From: Priapulus caudatus
Lineage: Eukaryota > Priapulida > Priapulimorpha > Priapulimorphida > Priapulidae
Assembly (NCBI RefSeq): GCF_000485595.1
Contig: NW_014577386.1
Location: 9,823 to 50,493, forward strand
Reading direction: 5' to 3'
DNA length: 40,671 nt
Under the pieces are notes generated by a model that was not told where the DNA came from, made no database searches, and saw only the letters and a list, made by a program, of their open reading frames with translations. The translations under genes and the position numbers were made by a program. Below, in pieces: positions 12,561 through 25,200 of this stretch (its first letter is position 1; each line of letters starts with the position of its first letter).

Positions 12561-14270
12561 CTACCGACCTTTCCTAAGCTGCATGTGAAGTTTGGGCAGC
12601 ATCAGTGCTACCACGGCTTTCTGTGTAATGCTTGGAACAGCACCACCGCTTCTACAGCTTTCTACAACACGTGCTACACGAATACTGCTTTTCCAATAGT
12701 GACATCCTATTGAAAAGCTATACTTAATCTATTTAACCTTAGCTTAGTTTCACAACATTGTGATGAAACAACATCAACCGTAATAACAACGTTCAAGTAA
12801 GTGACCTTATGATTACTATAAGCTGCATCCGAATGCATGCTAATTTAAATAGTGTAGATCGAAAATCGATAAATACGTCACCACTGCTTTTAAAACAGCG
12901 GACAGAAACCTCGACAGTTCAGGGCAAAAAAATCAAAAACACTGCACGACACATAGGCTCTAAATTAGCGTTGTGCTTTAGTTACACTACAAAGCATGCA
13001 TGAATGAAATCAATTTCGGAATGCAAAATCTAACCGAACTATACCTGTGCCTTATAAACTAGTTAGCAAAGGTAAGTTGGTTATATTAAAGCCAATTTCA
13101 TAGTATGAAATGACCTAAACATACTAAACAACTATTTAACCAACAGCCAATAATGTAAATTTCCTTCAGAAAGAATGGATGCACTACGTGAAAGCTGACG
13201 TCCATTGAGGGCAGTACTTCCCAAACGTTTTTGGACCACGGCCACTTGGCCCAATACACTCATCCCTAATGCCCTTACCATATATACACCTACCGCTGCC
13301 TCTTGACTGTCACTTTCCCCTAGGTAATCCCAAAGCCCCCAGTGGGTCCTACTGCGCATATTGGGAATCAGTGCTCTAGGGTAACCAGTGTATACTCGCA
13401 ACTACGCGATAATATGGGTTTATTCCTTTTCACTCTGTTGTTTAAATTCCACAGGTTTTTTTACACTGAGTTGAAATGATGTGCTTTAGTTGTTACCAGT
13501 ATTTATATACACAAGATAAACTGGCGCTTTATTTTGGCTTGCCATTTCTCTAGAGACCTTAATTACATGGCTTTAGAGTGATTGCTAGTGATGAAGGATT
13601 CTTTGTTCTAGAGCCAAGATTAGTTGGGAATACAGCAGGATCTTGCATAATGATGGCAAATAGATCCCACAAACCAACGTAATACGTAGTAATCACTAAA
13701 CAAATATATTAGGAATTACTTGTTTAAATAACGTTGGCATGGTACTGCGTCACCACCGCAATACAGCACTTTCATCATTACGTGGTGAAAACACAAATTT
13801 CACATAGCCATTGTAATACAAAGTATCACAAAACAATCGCATTGTTATACAAGTTCCTGCTATACTCATACAAAAATCAAGTATGAACCAAGTATAATTT
13901 GAACTACCTGATAAAGTTAAAATTGCTCATATGACATTTTAAATGTTTGGGGGACAACTACGATTATTAATTGAACTACTGATATATCCTATTATACTTT
14001 AGGGACATAATATTAACTGCTGTGAGAGAATTCACAGACCCTTCACGCATGCGTGTCAAAGTGCATTACTGTGATATAGATGGCTCCACTCGCTATGAGA
14101 TGAGACTATTATGACGAAAAACATATATTGGTTTTGCATTCTGTATTATATGTTTATATATATATGAATAGCCAATCTTCAGATGTGCACTACAAACACG
14201 TGAACGTGCATGCAACTTACTCATGCAGATAATTGACTAGGGAGAAGAACCTCCTAGTCATACAGTAAGT
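12560..14270. other. UBTD 3' flank, mostly featureless
   Basis: AT-rich sequence downstream of UBTD. Minus-strand AATAAA signals (TTTATT on plus at 13419 and 13528) could end its transcript. A probable hAT remnant lies at about 13212-13380 (CAGTACTTCCCAAACG against an inverted TTGGGAATCAGTGCT). Confidence 0.4.
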
Positions 14271-14281
14271 GGAAATCGAAT

Positions 14282-14370
14282 ATAACACACTCTCGCTCTC
14301 TCTCTCTCTCACACACACACTCTGTCTCTCTCTCTCACGCACACACATGCACACACACACACACACATTC
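14282..14370. repeat. CT/CA microsatellite
   Basis: Alternating CT and CA runs about 250 bases downstream of the UBTD stop codon on the minus strand, so probably within the 3' UTR. Confidence 0.85.
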
Positions 14371-14622
14371 TCTCCCTATCCCACTAGTCCTCACAGCTAT
14401 TCATCAAGCAATCACTCAACGTATACGATGTCACCCATTAGACAAGTTCACCGTATGGCGTGCAGTGAACGATGCTCTGGCGTGCAGTCGCTACCGCAGG
14501 ACACTTGTCGGCGACACACACGATTCTTGGCTCCTGCTTGCGCTCGTCTTGAAAGTACATCGTGTCGCGTGCACTTCTGTGAATTTTCGTCGGGAAGTCG
14601 TCATTGCATCTCGCGTCACGGG

Positions 14623-17600
14623 TTAGCTTTCCACGGGGCTCGGAGAGGGCTTTGGCTGATTGATCACCACTTGAACTATGAATGACTGTGGGATTTTGGC
14701 GTCTTCTATTCGAGTCTGCGAAGTTAAGATGTCATGCATTAGAATGCCGCTACTCACCGGAGACACAGAAGTAATGGCATAGCCTAGAGAAACATTTGGG
14801 CTCCCGCTGGCATGGCATGTTCATTTTTGACATCCCATTATAAACGTACTCCAGGCTCCAAATTACCGAAATAGTGACAGTGTCATTATTCACATATTTT
14901 TAGTAGAGTAGTTTATGATGTGATATACGACTCCCTTTTAAGGTTGTGATAGGGACAGGTTTAGTTTAAATTGCCATAATATAATATAATATAATATTTG
15001 TATATTATACAAATATAGATAGCAACTGAAACCACTTAGTGAGTGGATCACATATGTATTTTTATGCATAACGTAATACTGTCATAAGCCAAAGAGAAAG
15101 GAAGGAGGAGGGGAACAAGGGGGAGAGTGAGAGTGAACATGATTACATATTATCATAATAATGCCATTTCACATCACATTTATATTATATTGCACCAAGA
15201 TGTCTATAGGTGCCTTGTATTAGTTAAGAATTGTATGCTCTCTCATGGTCAAGGTGTACTAATTTTTTTGGCAACAGTCATAAACGCACTCTCCTGGGTT
15301 CAAATAATGGAAAAATTAATGTTGGCATTTTTTGGACATTTTTAGGGTTAGTTAGTATGTTTCCCAATCCCCTTATTTACCTAGTTATATGTAGGGGTTT
15401 AGATTGAATAGCCGCAATATATGCCAATACGGTTAGCATCTGTAAGCTCTTAGTACTATGAGGAAGAAAGTAAGAAAGTGGAAGAAATAAGAAAGCCCTT
15501 ACAATGAGTGGAGTATGAATACAATTTTCATATTGCTCACAGAAGAGGAATGATGTCATGAGGCAGAGAGAAAATAATAAAAACTTTAGTTTGGGCTATT
15601 CACATGTTAGGACACACAGTAAATTACCTAGTGAACTAAAGAGTGAACCCTGGAGTACACAAATCTATGCAGACTGTATCCCCACCACAATGATTGATCA
15701 TTACCCTTAATTTAACTTGTAACAAAACAGTAGCAAAAAAACACCTGAGCAAAAAGCTTTCCATTCTCAGCATACCCAGCAGGAAGAATGATAATGTAAT
15801 TACACATAGGTAATCGATGGCGAATATCGACCAAATCAGAGCGTATGAAGATTGCGCGTAATCAATATATCCATTTTACCTTGTCGTTGAGTAGCTTTCC
15901 GGAGAAGAACCACCGCTGATGCTGCGGCTCACAGCCCTCTAGCTCTGCGAGTCTCCTCTTCGCTCCCAGCACGGTGTCTGTCGTCCGGCAGAGCAGCTTC
16001 AGATCCTTCCCCGTCGACAACCGCAGCTTTAGCGTCACTTCTGGTCCGAGCGTGGCCTGCCGACATCGCGATCGAGATTACTACACGAGGCCGGTGCGGA
16101 CACAGGGAAAGATCCCGTGCCTTGGACGATTGAGAGGAAGATGCATGTGGCATCGCCGAATTACGTTAGGTTGGTATGAGGTTTGGAAGAGGGCGACCAG
16201 GGCTAATCACGACTGTCATCCTCATTAATCACCGCTGCATAATTTTTTACGGGGGGGGGGGGGTGTTACAGCTACATGCATTGATACTGACTTGAGCCTG
16301 TGCATTACCAGCAAGCCGGTAGCCGGGAGAAAATGCGGAACAGCCGCGCACGCGCATCACTCACGTTCGAGTCTTGTCCCTGGTCCGTCTCGCTGTGCTC
16401 CTCTATCATGTTGGTAGGGCCACTGAGCACGTAGACGGGCAGCTGATAGCGGTTACCCAGCTCATCGTAGCACTCCGTCAGCGTGCCTGCGCACAAACAC
16501 GAGCATTATATGTCACGAATCCTCCTCCTCCTCCTCCTCCTCCTCCTCCATCTCCTCCCACCGCCCTCTACGCCACCCTCCTCTCAGTCATTTCCGATCA
16601 TCCGCATTTCGTCCCTCTTTTTTAGGCCTTTGTGAATGTCTCCTCACTCTCACTGACTCGCACTCTACCTCTCGCTCGCTGCGATGTTCTCACAAAATTA
16701 TTGAAGCATTACGAACCTGGATTATCCAAGGCTCAAATTTCATCATACCAAGGGCAACAAGTGCCGTAAATAACCTCCTATTTACTAGTATGATGCCGTA
16801 AAAATGGGACAATGTCCACTGCAATAAAACTTCGTCGCTGACGTTGTTTGTTTGCCTCTGTAACCGTCGTGTAAATATCATGTTATGCGTATCGGACTAT
16901 CGGTCCATGTCACACATAAAATGTGTTGATAATAAGCAAGGTGCCCTATTGCTCCTCATATCAGACAAATATTTGCATAGGTGCTCCGCTAACTTGCCTT
17001 GGTCCTTTTAAACTTTCTTAAACCTTAAACGCTAGGCAACACTTCCCTTGTCACAGAAACAATTTATTTCAACCCTGAATTCATCCCTCACACAAACTCA
17101 CTCAACTCCTAATTTCGCTCTCACGCGCTGCTCCTCTCTCTCCAAACCATATCCAAAAATGAGCAAGCTCTTGTGCACAACACATGTACACTTATGCCAG
17201 GCACGTACATTACGTTGCCACTACATCACCAGGGTGCGAAATTAAAGGGAGTCCGGAGTCAAATACTCCCAGATTTACTGTCGGACTCCCTGATTTGACG
17301 TATGCAGGAGTCCGTGTGACTCCCTGAAAATTCTGACATACTACCTAACTAGTTCGTTCCAGAGCACGGCCTCGTCGAAATATCGTATTTTTTCAGCTAA
17401 TATCCAAAGAAAATTTGACAGACGTGCAACCGCATGAATCATAAAAATAAGCACATGCATTATTGATAGAGATATTGTTAATATCTTTCATTTTGAACCT
17501 CAGACTGCGGACTCCCTCATTTTGCTGCGGACTCCCTCTTTTTTGAGGGTAGGGAGTCCGTGGGACCGCCGAGTTCAAAAGTTAATTTCTACCCCTGCAT

Positions 17601-20600
17601 CCCCGTAATGTCACACCGATAAGTATTATCTAGAACGTAGCATAACATAAGATTAGATGTGCGAAATAGAGGCCTGGACAGTCTCTACAGGATGCAGCCT
17701 CATTGCCACTGTGATTGTCGACCGAGATTCCCGAATGGAACGATGATTGTGATACTGCCAAGCGGCATGCATCACACATCAGTCTTAAACAGGACCATGG
17801 TACTAGAGTAGCATGGAGAGATCAATCCCCTCCTATTACGAATCGTCCTAACGTGACATGACGTCGTTCAGCCCAGATATTCGACCCTCCGGGAGCGCCG
17901 CCCACGCGCCGTGCATACCGTGAGGCAGTGTTATGTTGGCGCCGTCTATGATGGCCTGCGCGAGGCCATGGTCGTTAACCTCGGCTGCGTACGACGCCGC
18001 CTTCAGCGCGTCCCAGATCTCCTTGCGGCCCTCGAACATCGGCGCCGTGTCCCAGAACTCATCGCGCTTGCTGCGCAGCTGCCCGTCGGTCAGCGGCACA
18101 TCGCTCTTCCACTTGGGCTTCTCAGGCTTTAGCTGCAAATTTCGCCGTGCTGCTGCCAAAAACAAGCGGTGGTTAGCGGACGACGGAGCGAAGGTGGCGT
18201 GGCCAGTTGACCGACTCAAGCGTCACCAAGCAGTGGTTCCTAACCCCCTAAGTAGTCGGGACAGTAAAACCGGCTCGCCACACTTTTGAAATTGGGTTAC
18301 TGAGGGAATCCAGAAACTGCCTACCACTGGATGAAGTCACAGGTCGCTAAGCTAACCCGAACGACTGGAATTTGGCTGGTCAAGTTACACACATAAACAC
18401 AAATTGCGTTGTCGCATTTGTCGGATGGAAAATCCTTATCCCCACAGGGCGCGACAAACCCGCTTGCCCGAAAATAGCTTGAAATTGCACTTGCTCGATC
18501 GGGCAAGCAATTTTTTTTCATTGAATGTCTAGACATAATAGCTGCGTTCACACGAGGATTTCAGTTCCGTACTTGAGCGTTCACACGCTAAAATATACGC
18601 GGCTTATTCAGTACCGTACTTAAATACGCGGCTTGCTTAGCGCGGAATCATATTCCGCGCCAACTAAGCCGCGTATATTCGGCACCACGCTGGCCGCGTA
18701 TTGCCTGTCGTGTGAACGCATTCGAATTGCAAAACTGTAACACGCTGACCTAGACTAGTACCCGTTCGCTGCACAACGTTAGTGTAGCGTGTGGAACTGT
18801 CGAACGGGTACCAGTCTATATTATACCTAGCTAGCTAAGCCTCGAATCTCGTGTATCTCGTGTGAACGCATTTTAGCCGAACTCAGCACCAACTAAGTAC
18901 GGAACCAGCGAGGCCATGTATCTCGTGTGAACGCATTTTAGCCGAACTCAGCACCAACTAAGTACGGAACCAGCGAGGCCATGTAATATTTACCATTTAA
19001 ATTCATATTAGAAAAAAAACCTTAAATGTATTTCTTTATGTTTTTGGGGCAAGTGACTTTTGCCTCCGGGCAACCATTTTCATAACCCACTAAAAACAAA
19101 CATACACAATAAGCAAAAAAAATTTTGTTTAGCACCCTGCCCCACGAACAGAATTAGCATCACATTCGGATAGGGTTAAGAACCAATGACCAGACCAGAC
19201 TGTAGACATTTGCACTGGGTCTGAATCATCATCAAACATCAATAACGAATTACAGAGTATATCACACGAATAAACTTTTGTTCAACACAACAGTTTTGCA
19301 ACAGCATTTAACTGTTGTAACAAGCCTATTCATCTACCAGAACTACAAAGTCAGAATGCATAGCAGGTAGGTTGCTCATTCAGACAGGAGTCCATGAATC
19401 TGATAAAATTTTGCAGAAAGCCCAGATGAAAAGATCTGCTGTACATACGTCAGTTTCCCTAGCTAGATTCTTTCAATGGTCTTCATTCCCACCTAGGCGA
19501 TTTCAAACCTTTTCGTATTCAGCATCCTCATGAGATGCTTGTTGGCAGGGGCGGACTGGCCCTTCGGGCAAATCGGGCAATGCCCGAGGTGGGAATTTTT
19601 TTTAATATTTTTTTTTTCTTCTTCAGTTTTTCTTCTTCATCGGTCGGTCTGGAACATATTGTGCCCCAAATCCGATGACTTTTTCCAATCCATAGGGGGG
19701 TGAGGGTTCCACCACTTTTTCAAAGTTCCAATCACCAACTTAACAACCTTATTTTTTGAATGGGTGATTTGGTGTAAAAATTTCAACACGGTATTCCTTA
19801 TCGAGAATTTCTGATATTGCAGGCCTTTTGAGTTTCACAAAGTCCGGACCCCCGACCGCGGTCAGTGGCCCGGGGCCTAATCACAGGTATTGCCCGAGGG
19901 CCCACAAGGTGCCAGTCCGCCCCTGCTTGTTAGTGAGGTAATTTTATGGCAATAGAAATTTTCCGATGAACAATGTATGCGCCAGTTAGAAATTAAAGTA
20001 ATTTTGTAAAAGACTACAATGGCAGCTCCAATTATGACCATTAGAGTGATTACATTCTACATATATACCACAGCACGTAATTCAGATTGTTTGCACCGGC
20101 CCAGAGGGCTGGTAGCAGCAGTTTTTTTGCCAGCCCTCACCATAATTTACTAGCCCTCACAAATTTTTTGTTTTCAAAAATAAAGACAAGACTGTTTCAC
20201 TGACTCTTGCTTGTCAGAAAAATGGTGCAATGTGCGGCATCGCATAGTAGCTGTTGAACAGACTATAACGTAGATCGTGAATGATGTCCGAAGTGTTTTT
20301 GTCAATGTCATGTTTCACGCTTGCATTCTCGATTTCAAATTTGTAAAATCTTGATAAATTATGGCGTGATACCCTTCAGGTAAAATAGTAATGTAGGCCA
20401 TTTGCTCATTAATGTTATAAATAAAAAATGTAGGTACTCGCTAACACGGCTGAAACCACCGGCTCGGAGGGCCAGTGTTTTGCCAATGTTACTGGCCCTC
20501 CAAATAATTCGCCAGCATATGCCAGTGGGCTGGTGCTAATTTTGCACCCTGTATGCCTATTAGTATTATTTAGGACAGCTATGGACAGAGACAGTGAGAA

Positions 20601-21665
20601 TTTTGTTTTGAAAAGTACCTTGTTAATGGAGTCTTGCTAGTATTAGTAATAGTCATACTGTCACTGACACTGTATTATTGATAGATACTTGCAGAAACTA
20701 TGACAAGTTCCCGGATACGATTACGATATCCTACACTGATAAGAATTGTGTTTGGTATTGTCGTTCCCGGATACGATTACGATATCCTACACTGATAAGA
20801 ATTGTGTTTGGTATTGTCGTTCCCGGATACGATTACGATATCCTACACTGATAAGAATTGTGTTTGGTATTGTCGTACCCAAACTTGGAATTTGCACAAT
20901 CTTGAGATCGCGCAGTGATAGTGCTGCCCAAACTGCGGATTTAAATTCCTTGTTTGGCTGCCCAATCTCAAGATTGCGCACACTGAAAACAGTCGCTTAT
21001 TCAACTACACTTTTAAAATGGCGAATCTTGTGATTGGGCAAAACCTAGTTTGGGCAAGGTGAGCAAGGGTTGCACAAACTTGGAATCATAGGCTACGAAA
21101 TGTTATATCATTACAATGAGTTCCCATCTCTTATTTCTTGAATGTGTTTGCATATTGGTTAACAAATTATATGGATAGTTGAGATAATTTGTTCAATAAT
21201 AGGAAAATCCCTAGTTTGGGCAAGGTGAGCAGGGCTTGCACAAACTTGGAATTCATAGGCTACGAAATGTTAATTTCTTCGGTTTTCTTCAATGTGTTTA
21301 GCAAATGTGACTTTGTTAAAATAATAAATGATTATATTAGATAATTTGTTAATTATTAGAGAAATTCCTTCCTACTTTGCCTCAGTTATACTCGCATATT
21401 ATATGCCATAATGGTTGCCCAAAAAAGGCCAAACTGCGGATGAGTTGAAATTCCAAGTTTGTGCAAGATTCCAAGTTTGGGTACAACATAGTATGTCTCA
21501 ACAGTAAATCTAAATGATTATCACGAAACTGACAGTGACAATGCTAGTCAGTAGTTACCGTAGTGTACTGTACAAATCTACAATACTGAATACAGTAAGT
21601 TAAATCTGATACCTACCACTACTTCCTGAATTACGATCTCTTGATGATCCAAGACAACCACCCAT
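14623..21665 (-). CDS. UBTD2: Ubiquitin domain-containing protein, UBTD1/UBTD2 type
   Basis: Complete five-exon gene read from high to low coordinates: 21665-21617, 18152-17919, 16486-16365, 16056-15880 and 14715-14623 (stop 14625-14623). It encodes about 224 residues; human UBTD1 and UBTD2 have about 227 and 234. The protein starts MGGC, a probable N-myristoylation site (Gly2) with a nearby Cys. Next come [39 protein letters not shown] and [15 protein letters not shown], then [18 protein letters not shown] ubiquitin-like fold runs from about residue 140 ([36 protein letters not shown]). UBTD proteins bind E2/E3 enzymes of the ubiquitin system. Exon 2 could start at 18149 instead, because the acceptor is a tandem CAGCAG that would drop one Ala. 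Exon 1 is tiny and lies 3.5 kb away; its donor reads GTAGGT. The paralogue (1 or 2) cannot be assigned. Confidence 0.93.
16246..16264. repeat. Poly-G run
   Basis: A homopolymer of about a dozen Gs lies in the UBTD intron between the exons at 15880-16056 and 16365-16486. A CCT microsatellite follows in the next intron at about 16520-16552. Confidence 0.85.
17230..17597. mobile_element. MITE, CAGGGTGCGAAATTAA family, copy 1
   Basis: It begins CAGGGTGCGAAATTAA and ends TTAATTTCTACCCCTG. Flanking hexamers CATCAC (17224-17229) and CATCCC (17598-17603) look like a 6-base target duplication with one change. Internal marks are paired GGACTCCCTGATTTG and GGACTCCCTC words. Similar copies lie at 24165-24498 and 38668-39018. 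It has no coding capacity and sits in UBTD intron 2. Confidence 0.85.
18227..18332. mobile_element. Short hAT-like remnant
   Basis: CAGTGGTTCCTAACC at about 18229 is a classic hAT-type end, and CCTACCACTG at about 18330 is a poor inverted partner. No 8-base duplication was found. It lies in UBTD intron 1, just upstream of exon 2. Confidence 0.35.
18433..18540. repeat. Dispersed GGGCAAGC repeat, copy 1
   Basis: The order CGCTTGCCCGA, TAGCTTGAAATTGCA, GGGCAAGCAA, TTTTTT, CTAGACATAAT is shared with 23596-23716. This copy lacks about 40 bases of the other after the first GCCCGA. The family is not identified. Confidence 0.7.
18541..18985. mobile_element. Composite inverted-repeat and tandem block
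   Basis: TGCGTTCACACGA (18543) and its inverse TCGTGTGAACGCA (18708-18720) bracket a palindromic ATACGCGGCTT / AAGCCGCGTAT core. The right-end sequence is then repeated in a 65-bp unit present twice (from 18856 and 18921). The small element at 18751-18818 sits between. The whole looks like a MITE that was internally duplicated and re-invaded. Confidence 0.6.
18751..18818. mobile_element. 68-bp palindromic TA element, copy 1
   Basis: It begins TAGACTAGTACCCGTTCG and ends CGAACGGGTACCAGTCTA, near-perfect inverted arms with TA at both edges. This fits a mariner-type TA target. A second copy with the same ends but a different middle is at 28878-28955. Confidence 0.75.
19546..19925. mobile_element. 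hAT-type MITE with 8-bp TSD
   Basis: The ends CAGGGGCGGACTGGC and GCCAGTCCGCCCCTG are exact inverted repeats. Flanking octamers CTTGTTGG (19538-19545) and CTTGTTAG (19926-19933) differ at one base. It is 380 bp long with no coding frame and lies in UBTD intron 1. This end sequence recurs in many animal genomes, from memory. Confidence 0.88.
20093..20551. mobile_element. Inverted-repeat element ending in TTTGCACCCTG
   Basis: The right end, read inverted, is CAGGGTGCAAAATTAGC followed by ACCAGCCC. The left end CAGATTGTTTGCACCGGCCC is a diverged partner. Paired GGGCTGG, GCCAGCCCTC and GGAGGGCCAGT words occur inside. The terminus matches the family at 17230 while the interior differs. No target duplication was found. 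Confidence 0.55.
20707..20874. repeat. Three 56-bp tandem units
   Basis: Units starting GTTCCCGGATACGATTACGA begin at 20707, 20763 and 20819 and are nearly identical, implying recent expansion. The array abuts the left end of the inverted-repeat block at 20875. Confidence 0.95.
20875..21485. mobile_element. Inverted-repeat block with internal duplication
   Basis: GTACCCAAACTTGGAAT at about 20875 is inverted as ATTCCAAGTTTGGGTAC at about 21468. Inside, a roughly 75-bp segment with TAGTTTGGGCAAGGTGAGCA occurs at about 21036 and again at about 21205. There is no coding frame. It lies in UBTD intron 1. Confidence 0.6.
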
Positions 21666-22204
21666 AGCCAAACACACAAAATTAGGTAGAGATACGTGAG
21701 TCCGGCTGGAAAAACATTGCTTTCTTAGTTAACCAACAAGAGCTGTGTGTAAATACCAATAATTTTTCCGAAAAACGACCTAAAACTACACATAAAATCC
21801 GGATCATTTCTAGATTCTACATGTAGATGTAGGCTTAGTTATTTCACACTGAAACTCGATGCTCCCTCTTACGGCGTAGTGAGAGAAAATGCAAGATTCA
21901 TCCGCGTAAAATTACACTTTAATAGATTTATTCATGACCTCATTAAAAACGGTGTAAACATACTGATTAAAAATGCCTGTGTTTTAATTACATTTCAGTG
22001 TACAGAAACACGAATCACGAAAAAATATCTTAGTCAGATCTATTTCCCGGAAATGCGTGTGTTTACCTAGATAGCTGTTAAGTGCACTTCCGGTAGTGCT
22101 AGTTCTTGTCATTGGTTCTTGTAAATAATAACACGAAGTTTTGTTGACTGTCAGTGTTAAAAGTACAAGTTCACAATAAACAACCTTGAAATACGCCATT
22201 AAAT
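21666..22204. promoter_or_regulatory. Divergent UBTD/HOGA1 promoter
   Basis: The start codons of UBTD (minus) and HOGA1 (plus) are 539 bases apart, head to head. The HOGA1 side has CACTTCCGG at about 22086-22094, an ETS/GABP-type site. About 20 bases further on is ATTGG at about 22110 (inverted CCAAT), followed by the HOGA1 ATG at 22205. A palindromic TTCCCGGAA lies near 22045. No TATA box at a sensible position stands out. The arrangement suggests a shared bidirectional promoter for two housekeeping genes; the sites are motif matches only. Confidence 0.55.
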
Positions 22205-25200
22205 ATGAATTCAGTAATTCGCGGTGTATCGATATATCGTTTATTACGTCGTGCCTTTGCCCCAGTCGCTACTGTTCGTTGTCACATTCAAGGACGAAAG
22301 TGTGACACTAGTGCTGGTGTTACTCTTGGTGGCACAATCAGTCGAAGAGTGAGCACCGACTCGGACACCGAGCAGCTTGATCTTAGTGGCATATTTCCGC
22401 CAATCGTAACACCGTTCAAGAAAAACGAAGATTTACATCTCGTAAAACTGAAAGAAAATCTTCAAAAATGGAATAAGATCAATTTTAAAGGTAATTAAAG
22501 GGTGTGTCACTGTGTTTACAAATCTTAAATTCACTAACATTACACTTACATTGCACTTACTTACTTATACTTATAGGACAAATGGTAATACTATGCCAGG
22601 GTGCGAAATTAACGGGAGTCTGGAGCAGCGAAAAAAATACACGGGAGCGGCGAGCGATTTCGCTCCCGTCAGCTTTCAAAGTGCTCTGGTAACAACAATT
22701 ACGAGAGAGCGAAAATTTTGGAAGATACGAGAAAAAATCGCTCCCGTGCCGCCGGCAGCGTTCGAAATTAGTTCCGACCCGGAGGCCCACCAAGTTTTTG
22801 CTCGAGCCACCATCTCTACGAAACTGCCGGTCCTCCTGACCGGCACCTTTTCCCCTCATATTACGCTGAAATACTACGGTTATCGCAACGGCAGTTTAGA
22901 CAAACTTGTAAACGGAGCGCATAATACGACCCGTTCCTCAACGTAGACGGGGTATCCAAAACATCTATGAACTTCCTCAATGCATGATTCGCCACATGAA
23001 CAAAAACTTGCGACAGTCTAAGAAATCGATCGCGGCATCGCCTGGCATATGTAGGGCAGCCCAGTGCTTTTATGATCGCATAACAATAAGTTTTTATATC
23101 GCAGGGGTTACCGTGGGGAGTGAGGGCACGACCAGTGACACCTGACACGCACGTAATCAAAGCTGTTAACTGAATTCGTCACTTTTCTTAACGTAGAAAG
23201 TGAACTGTTTTTATTCATTTAGATATCTAGAAGCAATGTGAACTGTATATATATACTTAAAGATTCTAGGCACTTGTAACTTTGCGGATGTGCGGCAGCA
23301 TTGATAGATCTATGCATGGGGGTACCGTGGCCTGGGGAGGAGAAAAACGAAAGTAAAACCGTACCCAGAAGCTCCCCCGACATTCCTAGAGATTGAAACA
23401 TTATTTGACCAACTCTAATTAAGTTACATGTATGCTGTTTTAATGCCAATGGTTATCTTTATATACTATTTTGTTACTCACTGCTAGTAAATAAGCGGAC
23501 CACCAAATTTTTGTGCAGGTCCACCAACTTTCTCAAGTTGGTGGTCCTGCTGTCCACTAGATTTTCAGCCGAAATTCGAAACCTGCGGTGCCGTGCTCGA
23601 CAAGCCCGCTTGCCCGATGGCCCGGGGCAACCAAAATTCGCCCCCGGGCAAGTAGCTTGAAATTGCATTTGCCTGTTCGGGCAAGCAAGTTTTTTTTATT
23701 GACTGGCTAGACATAATGAGATTTTTCTGTTTCCACCCGTCCCTTGCATTGTTTTGCACAGACATATAAGCTGCCTTGCTGCGACGAGATTTGAATGAAA
23801 AAAACGATGTGAATGAGCCAATCAGTGCATGCAGTCATACTTTGTACACAACATGCATACAGCAACATGTAAACCCGGCCTCCGTGATTTTGTCACCATT
23901 ATGAATGATTGTTGACCTCGTCGATTTCGCCAAAGCATAATCTTGACTTTCGTTTGGGAAACACCTTTACGATAATTGGACACAATTTCTGGCTTCTGAG
24001 ACATTATTAGAGTCAGTGCATCAAAATGATGAAAATTTTAACAAAATCATGCTATGAAAAAGTAGCTCTGGCCAAGCCTAAAATAGCTCTCGTAAAAAAA
24101 ATTACGAGAGCACTTTTTTTCATACAAAATCAAAAAAGAGCTCTCGTAAAAAAAGTAATTTTTAGGCTGGTCTGGAGTCAAATACTGCCTGATTTACTGT
24201 CGGACTCCCTGATTTGACATAGGCGGGAGTCTGTGTGACTCCCTGAAAATTCTGCCATACTAACTAGTTTATTCCGGAGTACTGCCTCACGGAATTACCG
24301 TATTTTTTCAGCTAATGTCCAAAGAAAATTTGGCAGACGTGCAACCGCATGAATCGTTAAAATAAGCACATGCGTTATTGTTAATATCTTTAATTTTGAA
24401 CCTCAGACTGTGGACTCCCTTATTTTGCTGCGGACTCCCTCTTTTTGAGGATAGGGAGTGCGTTGGACTCCGTGTTCAAAAGTTAATTTCTACCCTTGCT
24501 ATGCAGACAAGCAGCTCTTTGAATAGACTATACTTTACTGAGAACAAAACTTTTGTTAAAACAATTGTAATCATAGGTGCAACTGTGGTAGCAGGGTATA
24601 TGTCATTCCAGTAGTACCCCGCATTTCGATAACTTGGTTTATAGAAAAGTCAATTGGTAAACATGTTTCAAGTTAAGGAATTTCACATAATGAACGTTTT
24701 ATCTGAAATACGCCACTTTCTTAATACAAGATATTACTGTGCTAGAAATTTTAAAGGAAAAAACACCACACTTGGTCGTGTATGTGTGTGTGTGCACACG
24801 TGCTTGCGTGCAGGCGTGCAGGCGTGCATGCATACGTGGATGTGTCTGTGCTTGTGTGTGTTGGGGGGGGACCTTTCATCTCGGTAGAATGATACCATTA
24901 ATGGAAATTCTTATTGGCCATCAATGGAGCAAGTAAAATACTTCTATGGTAATGTCCTGTCGAATCAACAGAAGAGAAGAAGCATTTTAAATTATTGCTC
25001 TTTATCCAGGTTATGTAGTGTTGGGTTCGAATGGAGAGGCAGTGCACCTCACCCCTGAGGAACGAGTTGATGTAGTCAAGTGCGTGAGGGACAATTCTGC
25101 TAGAGGAAAGCTACTTCTTGCAGGAGCAGGATGCGAATGTATGTATTTATCATATTTATGTATATATATATATATCACCTCGTATAGTTTCCTCCCCTAT

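Noticed and set aside
14269-14685. 138-residue plus-strand frame
   Set aside because: Starts in a CT/CA microsatellite and lies antisense to the last UBTD exon.
20707-20874. CRISPR-like regular spacing of repeats
   Set aside because: Units are directly tandem with no unique spacers, and the DNA is animal nuclear sequence.
25018-25035. GGGTTCGAA resembling a tRNA B box
   Set aside because: It is coding sequence of HOGA1 exon 2 (VLGSNGE) with no tRNA fold around it; no convincing tRNA was found anywhere in the window.
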